Below are positions 46,171 to 54,371 of a stretch of DNA of 64,000 bases, piece after piece (the first letter of the stretch is position 1; each line of letters starts with the position of its first letter). This DNA is from Prosthecodimorpha staleyi (GTDB taxonomy: Bacteria > Pseudomonadota > Alphaproteobacteria > Rhizobiales > Ancalomicrobiaceae). Location of the stretch: positions 310,001-374,000 of the forward strand of contig NZ_JAHHZF010000005.1 in NCBI RefSeq assembly GCF_018729455.1, written 5' to 3'. Under the pieces are notes generated by a model, which saw nothing but the letters and a program-made list of their open reading frames with translations, made no database searches and had not been told where the DNA came from. The position numbers and the translations under genes are program-made.

Positions 46171-47580
46171 ATGGCCCTGCGCATTCGGACCGTCCCGTTG
46201 ATCGTGGCGTCCGCCCTGTTCATGGAACATCTCGATTCGACCATCATCGCCACCGCCCTGCCGGTGATGGCGGACGATCTGGGCGTTCCCACCATCGCCC
46301 TCAATCTGGCGATCACCGCCTATCTGATCAGCATGGCGGTGTTCATCCCCGCCTCCGGCTGGATGGCCGACCGCTTCGGCGCCCGCCGGGTCTTCGTTTC
46401 GGCGATCGGCGTCTTCATGGCCGGGTCGGTTCTGTGCGGCCTGGCGCCGTCCATGACGGTCCTGATCCTCGGCCGGCTGCTGCAGGGGCTCGGCGGCGCC
46501 ATGATGGTGCCTGTCGGACGGCTGGTCATGCTGCGCACCGTGCCCAAGGACGATCTGGTCGCCGCCATGGCGTGGCTGACCGTACCGGCGCTGATCGGCC
46601 CGGTGATTGGTCCGCCCCTCGGCGGCCTGATCGCCACCTATGCGTCCTGGCGCTGGATTTTCTGGATCAACGTGCCGATCGGCTTCGCCGGCATCGCGCT
46701 GGCGCTCGCCTTCCTGCCGGCGATCCGGGAGGAGGAACGGACCCCGTTCGACACCACGGGATTCCTCCTCTCGGCGGTCGGGCTGGCCACCGGCGTGTTC
46801 GCCTTCGAAACCCTCGGCCGCGATATCGTGCCGCTGCCGGTTTCCCTGGGCCTGGCCGGCGCCGCCGGCCTGATCCTGTGGGCCTATGTGCGTCGCGCCC
46901 GCGGCATCGCCCAGCCGATCATCGATGTCGGCCTTCTGCGCATCCCGACCTTTCGCATCGCGGTCACGGGCGGCTCGCTGTTCCGGATCGGCATCGGAGC
47001 CCTGCCATTCCTGCTGCCGCTTCAGATCCAGATCGGCTTCGGCCATTCGGCGCTCGAATCCGGCCTGACCACCTTCATCGCCGCCGCCGCCGCGATGATG
47101 ATGAAATTCGCCGCCGCGACGATCATCGGGCGTTTCGGCTTCCGCTCGACCCTGATCGTCAATTCCGCTCTCGGCGGCCTGATGACCGCCAGCATCGCCC
47201 TGATCGGGGTCGGCACGCCGCTCGGACTGATGATGGTGCTGCTGTTCGTCGGCGGCTTCTTCCGCTCGCTCAACTTCACCGCCATCAACGCCATCGCCTA
47301 TGCGGATATCGAGCCGCACCAGATGAGCCGGGCGACCTCGCTGACCAGCATGGCCCAGCAGATCTCGCTCTCCGCGGGCGTCGCCGTCGCAGCCATGATT
47401 CTCCACATGGTGACCGCCGCCGGCGCGGAACCGGATGCCGGGCGCATCTCCCTGGCGCTGGCGGCGGTCGGTATCGCGTCCGGCCTGTCGGCGCTGATCT
47501 TCGCCCAGCTCCGGCCGGGTGCCGGCGCCTCGCTGCAGGGCGGGCGCCGGGCCGCGGCGGAGCCGGACGGACAGGCGTGA
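46171..47580 (+). CDS. DHA2-family MFS drug/proton antiporter
   Basis: 469 residues, 14 predicted membrane helices. FMEHLDSTIIATALPVMADD is the DHA2 first-helix motif, with the A-loop SGWMADRFGARRVF and motif C in WLTVPALIGPVIGPPLGGLI. EmrB/QacA-like transporters expel hydrophobic compounds using proton motive force. No membrane-fusion (EmrA) gene or regulator lies next to it. It is the first gene after a repeat region and the ion-channel gene follows at 112 bp on the same strand. The substrate is unknown. Confidence 0.88.
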   Translation: MALRIRTVPLIVASALFMEHLDSTIIATALPVMADDLGVPTIALNLAITAYLISMAVFIPASGWMADRFGARRVFVSAIGVFMAGSVLCGLAPSMTVLILGRLLQGLGGAMMVPVGRLVMLRTVPKDDLVAAMAWLTVPALIGPVIGPPLGGLIATYASWRWIFWINVPIGFAGIALALAFLPAIREEERTPFDTTGFLLSAVGLATGVFAFETLGRDIVPLPVSLGLAGAAGLILWAYVRRARGIAQPIIDVGLLRIPTFRIAVTGGSLFRIGIGALPFLLPLQIQIGFGHSALESGLTTFIAAAAAMMMKFAAATIIGRFGFRSTLIVNSALGGLMTASIALIGVGTPLGLMMVLLFVGGFFRSLNFTAINAIAYADIEPHQMSRATSLTSMAQQISLSAGVAVAAMILHMVTAAGAEPDAGRISLALAAVGIASGLSALIFAQLRPGAGASLQGGRRAAAEPDGQA

Positions 47581-47692
47581 CGCTGGCGGCTCCGGCGGCT
47601 CTGGCGGCTCCGGCGGCCAGGAAACCGCTGGCGCGGGCGGGCGACGTTACCTAAAAGTCAGCTTCCTGACGCAACCGCCGCCGGAGTCGACC

Positions 47693-48496
47693 TTGCCCGC
47701 CCGCCTCGAAGGGTTCCTCGCCGATCCGCGCCTGGAGCGCGCGATCCTCGTCCTGATCCTGATCAACGCCATTTCGCTCGGCCTGGAGACCAGCCCGACC
47801 GTGATGGATGCGATCGGCCCCGCGCTTTTGGCGCTGGATCGCGCGATCCTGGCCGTTTTCGTCGTCGAACTCGCGCTGCGCCTCGTCGTGCGTCGCCTGA
47901 CCTTCTTTCGCGATCCCTGGAGCGTGTTCGACCTGGTGGTCGTGGCTGTCGCGGTCCTGCCGTCTTCGGGGCCCTTCTCGATCCTGCGCGCCCTGCGCAT
48001 CCTGCGCGTGCTGCGGCTGATCACGGCAGTGCCGTCGCTGAAGCGGGTGGTCGGGGCGCTGCTCGGCGCGCTGCCCGGCATGGGCTCGATCGTGCTGCTC
48101 CTGGTGCTGATCTTCTATGTCGGCGCGGTCATGACCACCAAGATGTTCGGTGCCGACCACCAGGAAGCCTTCGGCACGCTCGGCGCCTCGCTCTACACCC
48201 TGTTCCAGATCATGACGCTGGACGGCTGGTCGAGCGAGGTGGTGCGGCCGATCATGGCGAGCCATCCGCTGTCCTGGCTGTTCTTCATCCCCTTCATCCT
48301 GGTCAGCGCCTTCATCGCGCTCAATCTCTTCATCGGCGTCGTCGTCAACGCCATGCAGAGCGAACATGATGCCGTCATGGCCGAAGCCGAGGCGGCGGCG
48401 CGCCGGGCGCGCGAGGACCCGATCCTGGCCGAACTGCGCGCGCTGCGTGCCCAGATCGACGCGCTGGAGGCCCGCCTCGGTCCGTCGCCGCACTGA
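47693..48496 (+). CDS. Bacterial voltage-gated cation channel (NaChBac/NavAb/CavMr type)
   Basis: 267 residues from a TTG with GGAG at 6-nt spacing; this start places the first helix correctly. Six transmembrane segments are visible. The S4 voltage sensor ILRALRILRVLRL has arginines every third position (99, 102, 105, 108). The pore loop YTLFQIMTLDGWSSEVV carries the filter T175-L-D-G-W-S-S, unlike sodium channels (TLESW) and closer to calcium-type filters. The tail (HDAVMAEAEAAARRAR) is a predicted coiled coil for tetramer assembly. It probably forms a homotetramer in the inner membrane. Ion selectivity is a prediction. Confidence 0.88.
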   Translation: MPARLEGFLADPRLERAILVLILINAISLGLETSPTVMDAIGPALLALDRAILAVFVVELALRLVVRRLTFFRDPWSVFDLVVVAVAVLPSSGPFSILRALRILRVLRLITAVPSLKRVVGALLGALPGMGSIVLLLVLIFYVGAVMTTKMFGADHQEAFGTLGASLYTLFQIMTLDGWSSEVVRPIMASHPLSWLFFIPFILVSAFIALNLFIGVVVNAMQSEHDAVMAEAEAAARRAREDPILAELRALRAQIDALEARLGPSPH

Positions 48497-48562
48497 CGGC
48501 CGCCAGCCGACGCGGAACCTAGTCCGCCGGCGCCATGCCGCGTCGGCCGAAGTCCGACGCGG

Positions 48563-49489
48563 TCAGCCGAACAGGAAGCCCGGATGCGGGGCGGCGAGCA
48601 GATGCTCGTTCACGTAGCGGTTCTCGTCGGCGAAGATGCGCGCGGTGGCCTCGCGCAGGTCTTTGATGTCGGGAGCATATTTCGGGAAGATCTGCGGCGG
48701 CAGGACCCGCTTCATCTCCTTGATCAGGTCCTTGCGTTCAATCGCCGTGACCTGTTTCCGGGTGTGGCGATTGACGATCAGGGCGATCTGCATGGCCGGG
48801 TCGGACAGCGCGGGATTGAGTTCGTTCTCCTCCGGCTCCATGTCGGCGACGCTCGCCTCCGGCACCCGGCAGGCCTCGGCGATGAAGTTCCGATAATAGC
48901 CGCCGAAGCCGTCGCGGATGCGCTCGTAGGGCAGCACGGTCACCCGCTTGGCGCCGTATTCGGCGTTCAGCGCCTCGATATAGCGGCGCCAGGACATCAG
49001 CGAGAGGTCGACCTCCTTCGGCCACCATTCCTCGAACGGCAGGCCGATGCGGCCGTGCCGAACCAGATGCGCATAGCAGGACAGCAGGTAGCTGTCCTGG
49101 CGGCGCACGGTCAGTACGACCCGGAAGTCGTAGGCATCGAAGTTGCGCAGGATCTTGAAGGTCCGGCCGGCTTGCGACGCCCAGTCGCCGCCCTTGCGGC
49201 GCGGATGCAGCAGGTAGATCGAGAAGCCTTCCTCGCTGACCAGCATCCGGTCGGTGCCCGGCTGGGACCAGGTGCGCACGAAGTCGTCGACGGCCTTGCG
49301 CGAGACCCGGCGGCGGAAAAAGGACGGCGTCTCGTCGCGCAGGGCCTCGCCGAAATCCGAATTGCGCAGCTTGCCGGTCGGCACATAGGCGATGCCCTGC
49401 TGGGCCAGTCGCGACCGCGCCGGCTTCAAGGCATGCTGGAGCGAGGTCGTGGCCGTCTTCGGCGCACCGATATGGAAGATGATCTGCAA
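48563..49489 (-). CDS. Sulfotransferase-family protein
   Basis: 308 residues from a TTG start; no ATG precedes the PAPS-binding strand. IIFHIGAPKTATTSLQHAL is the 5'-phosphosulfate loop, and VVLTVRRQDSYLLSCYAHLV is the 3'-phosphate region. Such enzymes transfer sulfate from PAPS to carbohydrates or lipids. It lies 51 bp downstream of a KpsC-like polysaccharide gene on the same strand, suggesting sulfation of a surface polysaccharide. This is inference from position. The acceptor is unknown. Confidence 0.82.
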   Translation of the reverse strand: MQIIFHIGAPKTATTSLQHALKPARSRLAQQGIAYVPTGKLRNSDFGEALRDETPSFFRRRVSRKAVDDFVRTWSQPGTDRMLVSEEGFSIYLLHPRRKGGDWASQAGRTFKILRNFDAYDFRVVLTVRRQDSYLLSCYAHLVRHGRIGLPFEEWWPKEVDLSLMSWRRYIEALNAEYGAKRVTVLPYERIRDGFGGYYRNFIAEACRVPEASVADMEPEENELNPALSDPAMQIALIVNRHTRKQVTAIERKDLIKEMKRVLPPQIFPKYAPDIKDLREATARIFADENRYVNEHLLAAPHPGFLFG

Positions 49490-49540
49490 GGACAGTCCCC
49501 GCTCCTGAGCCCCGATCGCGCTTGGCCGGACCAGAACCGT

Positions 49541-51802
49541 TCAGGGCACAGCGGTGCGAGCCGTCGCCGCCGCCGGGGCCGACGGTCCGGCCGAGGTGGG
49601 CGGCAACAGGGTCTCGAGCGCGCAGGGCTCCCCGGTTCGCGGGTCGAAATAGCGGCTGCTCACGATCCACGCAACGTGGAAGACCTCTTCGGCCGTCCGG
49701 GCGCGACGCCGGAACGGCACCGCGCGCCGATCCGTGGTGAAGCCCCAGCCGGCATAGAAGGGCGTGCCGTGGCAGACCACCTCGGCGCCGCCGAGAGCCG
49801 CGATCAGGCCGACATCGGCGGTGACCACGTGGACCACGTCCCAGCCGGCGGGCAGTCCCGAGCGCTCCGGTGCCGCCAGCATGGTGACCTTGCGCGAGCC
49901 GGCGATCTCGGCGATCCGTTCCGGTGTGAGGATCGGCGCCGGCGGCAGGCTGCCGATCGCGGCGGGCGCCATGACGCCGATTTCAGCCGATGGGTCGGCC
50001 TCCAGGGCGACCTTCAACATGGTCGCGAAGCTGTCGACGGAGGCGCCGCCCAGGGCGACGGCGCGATCGTTCAGCGCCTGATCGACCACCAGGATGCGCC
50101 GCGCGCTGGTCCGGAGCGGCTCGGGACCGACGGACAGCCGCGGCAGCAGCGCCGCGACCCGATCCCGCTCGGCCGGACCGAGAGCCATCTCGCCGTTGAG
50201 ACGGGCGACCAGACGCGATTCGCGCGTGGCATCGTAGTAGGAGGCGCGATCGTCGCAGATCAGCGAGGCGACGGCCTTCGGCGTCCCGGAGGCCACGAAA
50301 CCGTGATCGACGAACAGTTCCGGGCGGCCGAGCAGGCGCCGCACCGACTGATAGTAGGGATCGACCGTCTGGAAGCGCTGGTCGATCCGCATGCCGTAGT
50401 CGGCGCCGGCCGCCTTGCGCATCTCCCTCGGCAGGCTCAGCGCCTTGAAGCCGAACAGCCGCCGCAGCGGCGGCGTCCAACGGGCCGGGAGCGCCTCGTT
50501 GGATAGGAGCGCGATCGCGCCGCTGGTGTGGCCTTCGACCAGTTCCTCCGGAATGCCGGGCCGCATGGCTTCGCGCCGCGGCAGAGCCGCGATCCGAACC
50601 ATTTCGGCGCAGACGCGCGCCGCCGCGCCGCCGTCGAACGCGCCCGCCGCCAGTTCGCGCCGGGCCCAGCCCATACCCTGATCGGAGACCATCGGCTTGC
50701 CCTTGGCCAGCGCCTCGGCGAGCAGGCGTCGCAGCGTGTCCTTGTCGGGCGCCCGCGCGATGTCGAGCTTCTGCCAGATCTGCTCGAACTTGAAATACGG
50801 CATCGAGATGGACGGGCGGCCCATCAGGACGGCCTCGAACAGCATGGTCGAGTTGACCGAAAGCACCGCCGCGGCGTGGTAGAGCGCTTCTTCCGGCGAC
50901 ACCAGGAACTTGACCGGACCGTCGATGGCAAAATCGACCGAGGTTTCGATCTTGAGACGAGTCTTCTGGTCGATGATGGTGCGTTTCGCCGGCGGCTGGC
51001 GGATGATCACCTGCACGTCGAGTTCGCGCGCCACGTCGAGCAGGTCTTCGATCGCCTGCGACTGACGGTCGAGCGCGTAGTCCTGACTGTCGACCTGACT
51101 GTCGAGCGGCTGGCCGGCGAAGAGGACGATCGGCAGGGATGGATCGAGCGCGAAAATCGACGCATAGGCCTCGCGATCGAGCGTCGGCTGATAGCGGTGG
51201 AAGATGTCGAATTTCGGTGACCCGGTCACCAGAAGCCGGTCCGGACGATAGCCGCGCTCGAGAAAGATGCGCTGCTGCATCTGCCCCCAGGCGAGCACAT
51301 GGTCGGTTGCCGGCATATTCGCACCGCTACGCGCCACGTAGTAGCGCTCCTCGTCGATGAAGACCGACTCGTGCGGAACCAGAATGGTCGGTATTTTCAG
51401 CACCCGGCAGCAATGTACGATTTCACGCATCACCGGATGCCAGTCGAACGAGACGACGAAGCCCGCAACCGAACCGGCAAGAGGCGCGAGTTTCCTCATC
51501 ACGAGGCGGCGGTATTTCTCCGGATTGTCTTGCGCATAGACAAGGACATTGAGGCGTGCGCGAACGTCTTCGCTATCCCGGACGATGTCGAGCGGATGGA
51601 AACGAACGCCACCACCCCGCGCGATCTTCGTGACAAGAGCATCGCCATGTTCTGGTATCCATGGCATATACAAAAATACTGGCAGTTCACCCGCTTCCGG
51701 GCCGGGCCGGAGTTTTGAATCATACCAGTGCGGCAAGGTATCGTCGCCGTCGCGACCCACAACCCAACGTTTGATCCGGCGGATAAACTTGAATAGATCC
51801 AT
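49541..51802 (-). CDS. Hybrid surface-polysaccharide glycosyltransferase with KpsC-like C-terminus
   Basis: 753 residues from the ATG at 51802 (a TTG 12 bp upstream is possible). The N-terminal half resembles CDP-glycerol/polysaccharide transferases (TDHVLAWGQMQQRIFLERGY, RLLVTGSPKFDIF). The C-terminal part is a single KpsC-like half (RILVVDQALNDRAVALGG, VCHGTPFYAGWGFTTDRRAV, SSRYFDPRTGEPCALE), the family that builds the Kdo linker of capsules. The HP motif normally found before this block is not evident (GVMAPAAIGS). DNA near its 5' end is less GC-rich than the surroundings. It pairs with the sulfotransferase gene. Confidence 0.75.
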   Translation of the reverse strand: MDLFKFIRRIKRWVVGRDGDDTLPHWYDSKLRPGPEAGELPVFLYMPWIPEHGDALVTKIARGGGVRFHPLDIVRDSEDVRARLNVLVYAQDNPEKYRRLVMRKLAPLAGSVAGFVVSFDWHPVMREIVHCCRVLKIPTILVPHESVFIDEERYYVARSGANMPATDHVLAWGQMQQRIFLERGYRPDRLLVTGSPKFDIFHRYQPTLDREAYASIFALDPSLPIVLFAGQPLDSQVDSQDYALDRQSQAIEDLLDVARELDVQVIIRQPPAKRTIIDQKTRLKIETSVDFAIDGPVKFLVSPEEALYHAAAVLSVNSTMLFEAVLMGRPSISMPYFKFEQIWQKLDIARAPDKDTLRRLLAEALAKGKPMVSDQGMGWARRELAAGAFDGGAAARVCAEMVRIAALPRREAMRPGIPEELVEGHTSGAIALLSNEALPARWTPPLRRLFGFKALSLPREMRKAAGADYGMRIDQRFQTVDPYYQSVRRLLGRPELFVDHGFVASGTPKAVASLICDDRASYYDATRESRLVARLNGEMALGPAERDRVAALLPRLSVGPEPLRTSARRILVVDQALNDRAVALGGASVDSFATMLKVALEADPSAEIGVMAPAAIGSLPPAPILTPERIAEIAGSRKVTMLAAPERSGLPAGWDVVHVVTADVGLIAALGGAEVVCHGTPFYAGWGFTTDRRAVPFRRRARTAEEVFHVAWIVSSRYFDPRTGEPCALETLLPPTSAGPSAPAAATARTAVP

Positions 51803-51971
51803 TGCCTCAGTCAATCGAAGCGTTGTTCGTTTACATTTCCCCGGGGCGCAACGCAGGTCGCACCGGACCTATTCAAGGCAAGGTCGTTATAGGACGGCCT
51901 CGGATGGATGCCAACCGAGAAAGCGGGCGGATTCAGGACCATGACCGGAAGGTACGGGATCCTGGCAGTCA

Positions 51972-54170
51972 TCAGTCGAGGCGAACACGGACACTGGCCG
52001 TCGACCCGCGCGCGTCGATGACGGAGACCTGACTGTATCCCGCCCCGTCCGGCTGCCAGAAGGCCGTCCGGCGCGAATCAGCGGTCGTCACCGGCACGCC
52101 GTTGACCATCCAGACCAGCGGCGGCACGCCGCCGAGCGCCTTCAGGGCGAGCGGTCCGGCGACCTCGGGCCCGAACCGGGCAAGGCCGAGGTCGATCCGG
52201 GCGCCGTCCGGCGGAAACGAGATCGCCAGAGCCGCCTCGGTGGCCGCCGACACGGTCTTCGGGATATCCCGGCGCAGATGGCGCAGCGGCGGCGGCAGGG
52301 TCGTACTGGTCGCCACGAGGGTGTCCCGCGGCTGCGGAACCGTTTCCGGGGGCGTGCCGATGCGCGCATAGGCATCGAACAGGATCGGCGCGGCGACCAG
52401 GCGTCCGACCAGACCGACCACCGGCGCGCCGTCCGGTCGGCCGACCCAGACCGCGATGGTCCAGCGCTTGTCGAAGCCGACCGCCCAGGCATCCCGATAG
52501 CCGTAGGAGGTGCCCGTCTTGAAGGCGATCAGACCCTGCGTCCCGTTGGTCGGCGGCGGCGCCCCCTTCAGGATGTCGGCGACATACCAGGCCGAGACCG
52601 GGTCGACGAAGCGGTTGCGCTGTGTCTCCGGACCGGGCTCGTCGCGCCGCCAGGTCAGCGGAATGGTCTCGCCGCCGCGCGCGAAGGCCGTGTAGAGCCG
52701 CGCGGCGTCGACGAGGCGGATGCCGAGGCCGCCGAGACCGACGGCGAGACCGGGCGCGGCCTCGCGCGGCATCTCGATCTCGGCACCGGCCGATTTCAGC
52801 CGGGCGATCAACCGCGCCGGTCCGACCGCGCCGAGCAGTTCCACCGCCGGCACGTTGAGCGAATTCTGCAGGGCCCGGCGCGCCGTCACCGTGCCGTGGA
52901 AGGACTGGTCGAAATTCTCCGGTGCCCAGGCCCCGTAGCGGGCCGGCCGGTCCTCCAGCACGGTTTCCGGATGGGCGATGCCGTTTTCGAAGGCGAGCGC
53001 GTAGATGAACGGTTTCAGGGCCGAACCGGGCGAACGGAACGCGCGGGCAAGGTCGACCGAGCCGGCCCGTTCGGTCGCGAAATAGTCGGCGCCGCCAACA
53101 TGGGCATGGACCTCGCCGGTGGCGTTGTCGACGACCACAATCGCCACCGAGACCTTCGGCCCGAGGCTCTGCACGCGCGCACTGGCCAGCGCCTCCAGGC
53201 TGGTCTGCAGGCGCGCGTCGATGGTGGTCCGGTGGACCCGCTCCTCGGGACGCTCGGCGACCAGCTGCTCGGAGAGATGCGGCGCATGCACCGGGAAGGG
53301 CTGGCGGCCGGTCGGCACCGGCTCCGCCTTCGCCCGGGCCACTTCCGCAGCGGTCAGCACGCCCTTGGCGAGCGCCCGGTCGAGCACCCGGTCGCGGGCG
53401 CGGCGGGCGAGATCCGGGCGGCGGTCGGGGCGGCGCAGTTCGGGCGACTGCGGCAGCGCGACCAGGAGCGCGGCCTCGGCATGGCTGAGGCGGCGCGGTT
53501 CCTTGCCGAAATAGGCGTAGCTCGCCGCCCGGATGCCCTCGATGTTGCCGCCCTCGGGCGCGAGCCGCAGATAGATCGCGAGGATCTGGTCCTTGCTGAA
53601 GCGCCGCTCCAGCTCGGACGCGCGCGCGATCTGGCGCAGCTTGGCGGCGACGTTGCGCTCGTCGCGCGGCTCGATCAGCCGGGCGACCTGCATGGTCAGC
53701 GTCGAGGCCCCGGAGACGACGCGGCCGGACGTGGCGAACTGGACCACGGCCCGCCCCATGGCGCGCCAGTCGACGCCGCCATGCTGGCGGAAGCGGTCGT
53801 CTTCGTAGGCGTAGAGCAGTTTCAGATAGTCCGCATCGACGTCCGAGGGGTCGAGGGGCAGGCGCCAGCGGCCGTCGACGGTCACGAAGGGGCGCAGCAG
53901 CCGGCCGTCGCGGTCGACCACGATGGTCGAGCGGTGTTCGGCGGCGGTGAGATCGAGCGGGCCGAGCCCGTCCATGAAGGCGCGCGCACCGGCGAGCGCG
54001 CCGCCGACCGCCGCGATGCCGACCATGCCGACACCGACCAGCAGGGCGGCGAAGCCTCTGAGCCGGCCGCGGGCCGGAGCCGCGGCATCGGTTCCCGCGG
54101 CGGGCCGGTCCCGGTCCGCGCGGCGAGACCTGGCCTGTCCATCGCCCTGAGGAAACACGGTTCTCATCAT
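51972..54170 (-). CDS. pbpC: Penicillin-binding protein 1C
   Basis: 732 residues. A cytoplasmic tail and one membrane helix (about 40-62) precede the GT51 transglycosylase (AYEDDRFRQHGGVDWRAM, SGASTLTMQVARLI) and the transpeptidase (SPGSALKPF with Ser383 and Lys386, SLN, KTGTS). A C-terminal BiPBP-type domain ends the protein (GVPPLVWMVNGVPVTTADSR). PBP1C polymerises and links peptidoglycan and is typically encoded next to an alpha-2-macroglobulin, as here. The A2M gene lies 201 bp upstream on the same strand. Confidence 0.93.
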   Translation of the reverse strand: MMRTVFPQGDGQARSRRADRDRPAAGTDAAAPARGRLRGFAALLVGVGMVGIAAVGGALAGARAFMDGLGPLDLTAAEHRSTIVVDRDGRLLRPFVTVDGRWRLPLDPSDVDADYLKLLYAYEDDRFRQHGGVDWRAMGRAVVQFATSGRVVSGASTLTMQVARLIEPRDERNVAAKLRQIARASELERRFSKDQILAIYLRLAPEGGNIEGIRAASYAYFGKEPRRLSHAEAALLVALPQSPELRRPDRRPDLARRARDRVLDRALAKGVLTAAEVARAKAEPVPTGRQPFPVHAPHLSEQLVAERPEERVHRTTIDARLQTSLEALASARVQSLGPKVSVAIVVVDNATGEVHAHVGGADYFATERAGSVDLARAFRSPGSALKPFIYALAFENGIAHPETVLEDRPARYGAWAPENFDQSFHGTVTARRALQNSLNVPAVELLGAVGPARLIARLKSAGAEIEMPREAAPGLAVGLGGLGIRLVDAARLYTAFARGGETIPLTWRRDEPGPETQRNRFVDPVSAWYVADILKGAPPPTNGTQGLIAFKTGTSYGYRDAWAVGFDKRWTIAVWVGRPDGAPVVGLVGRLVAAPILFDAYARIGTPPETVPQPRDTLVATSTTLPPPLRHLRRDIPKTVSAATEAALAISFPPDGARIDLGLARFGPEVAGPLALKALGGVPPLVWMVNGVPVTTADSRRTAFWQPDGAGYSQVSVIDARGSTASVRVRLD

Positions 54171-54371
54171 CCCTGGCTCGGTTCACAGATGCGAAAAGGC
54201 GATCGGCGATCGCGGGAAGGGAGGTGGCGGCCCAGACGGGCCCGCCGGCGCCGCGCTTGCGCGCTCCGCCGCCGCAGGAGCCGCCACCTCTTCCGACCCG
54301 CCTCAGCGGCGGCCCGGACATCGAGGCGGGCGCGCCGCCGGCCGAAGCCGGTGCCGCGCCCCTGCCCTCAT

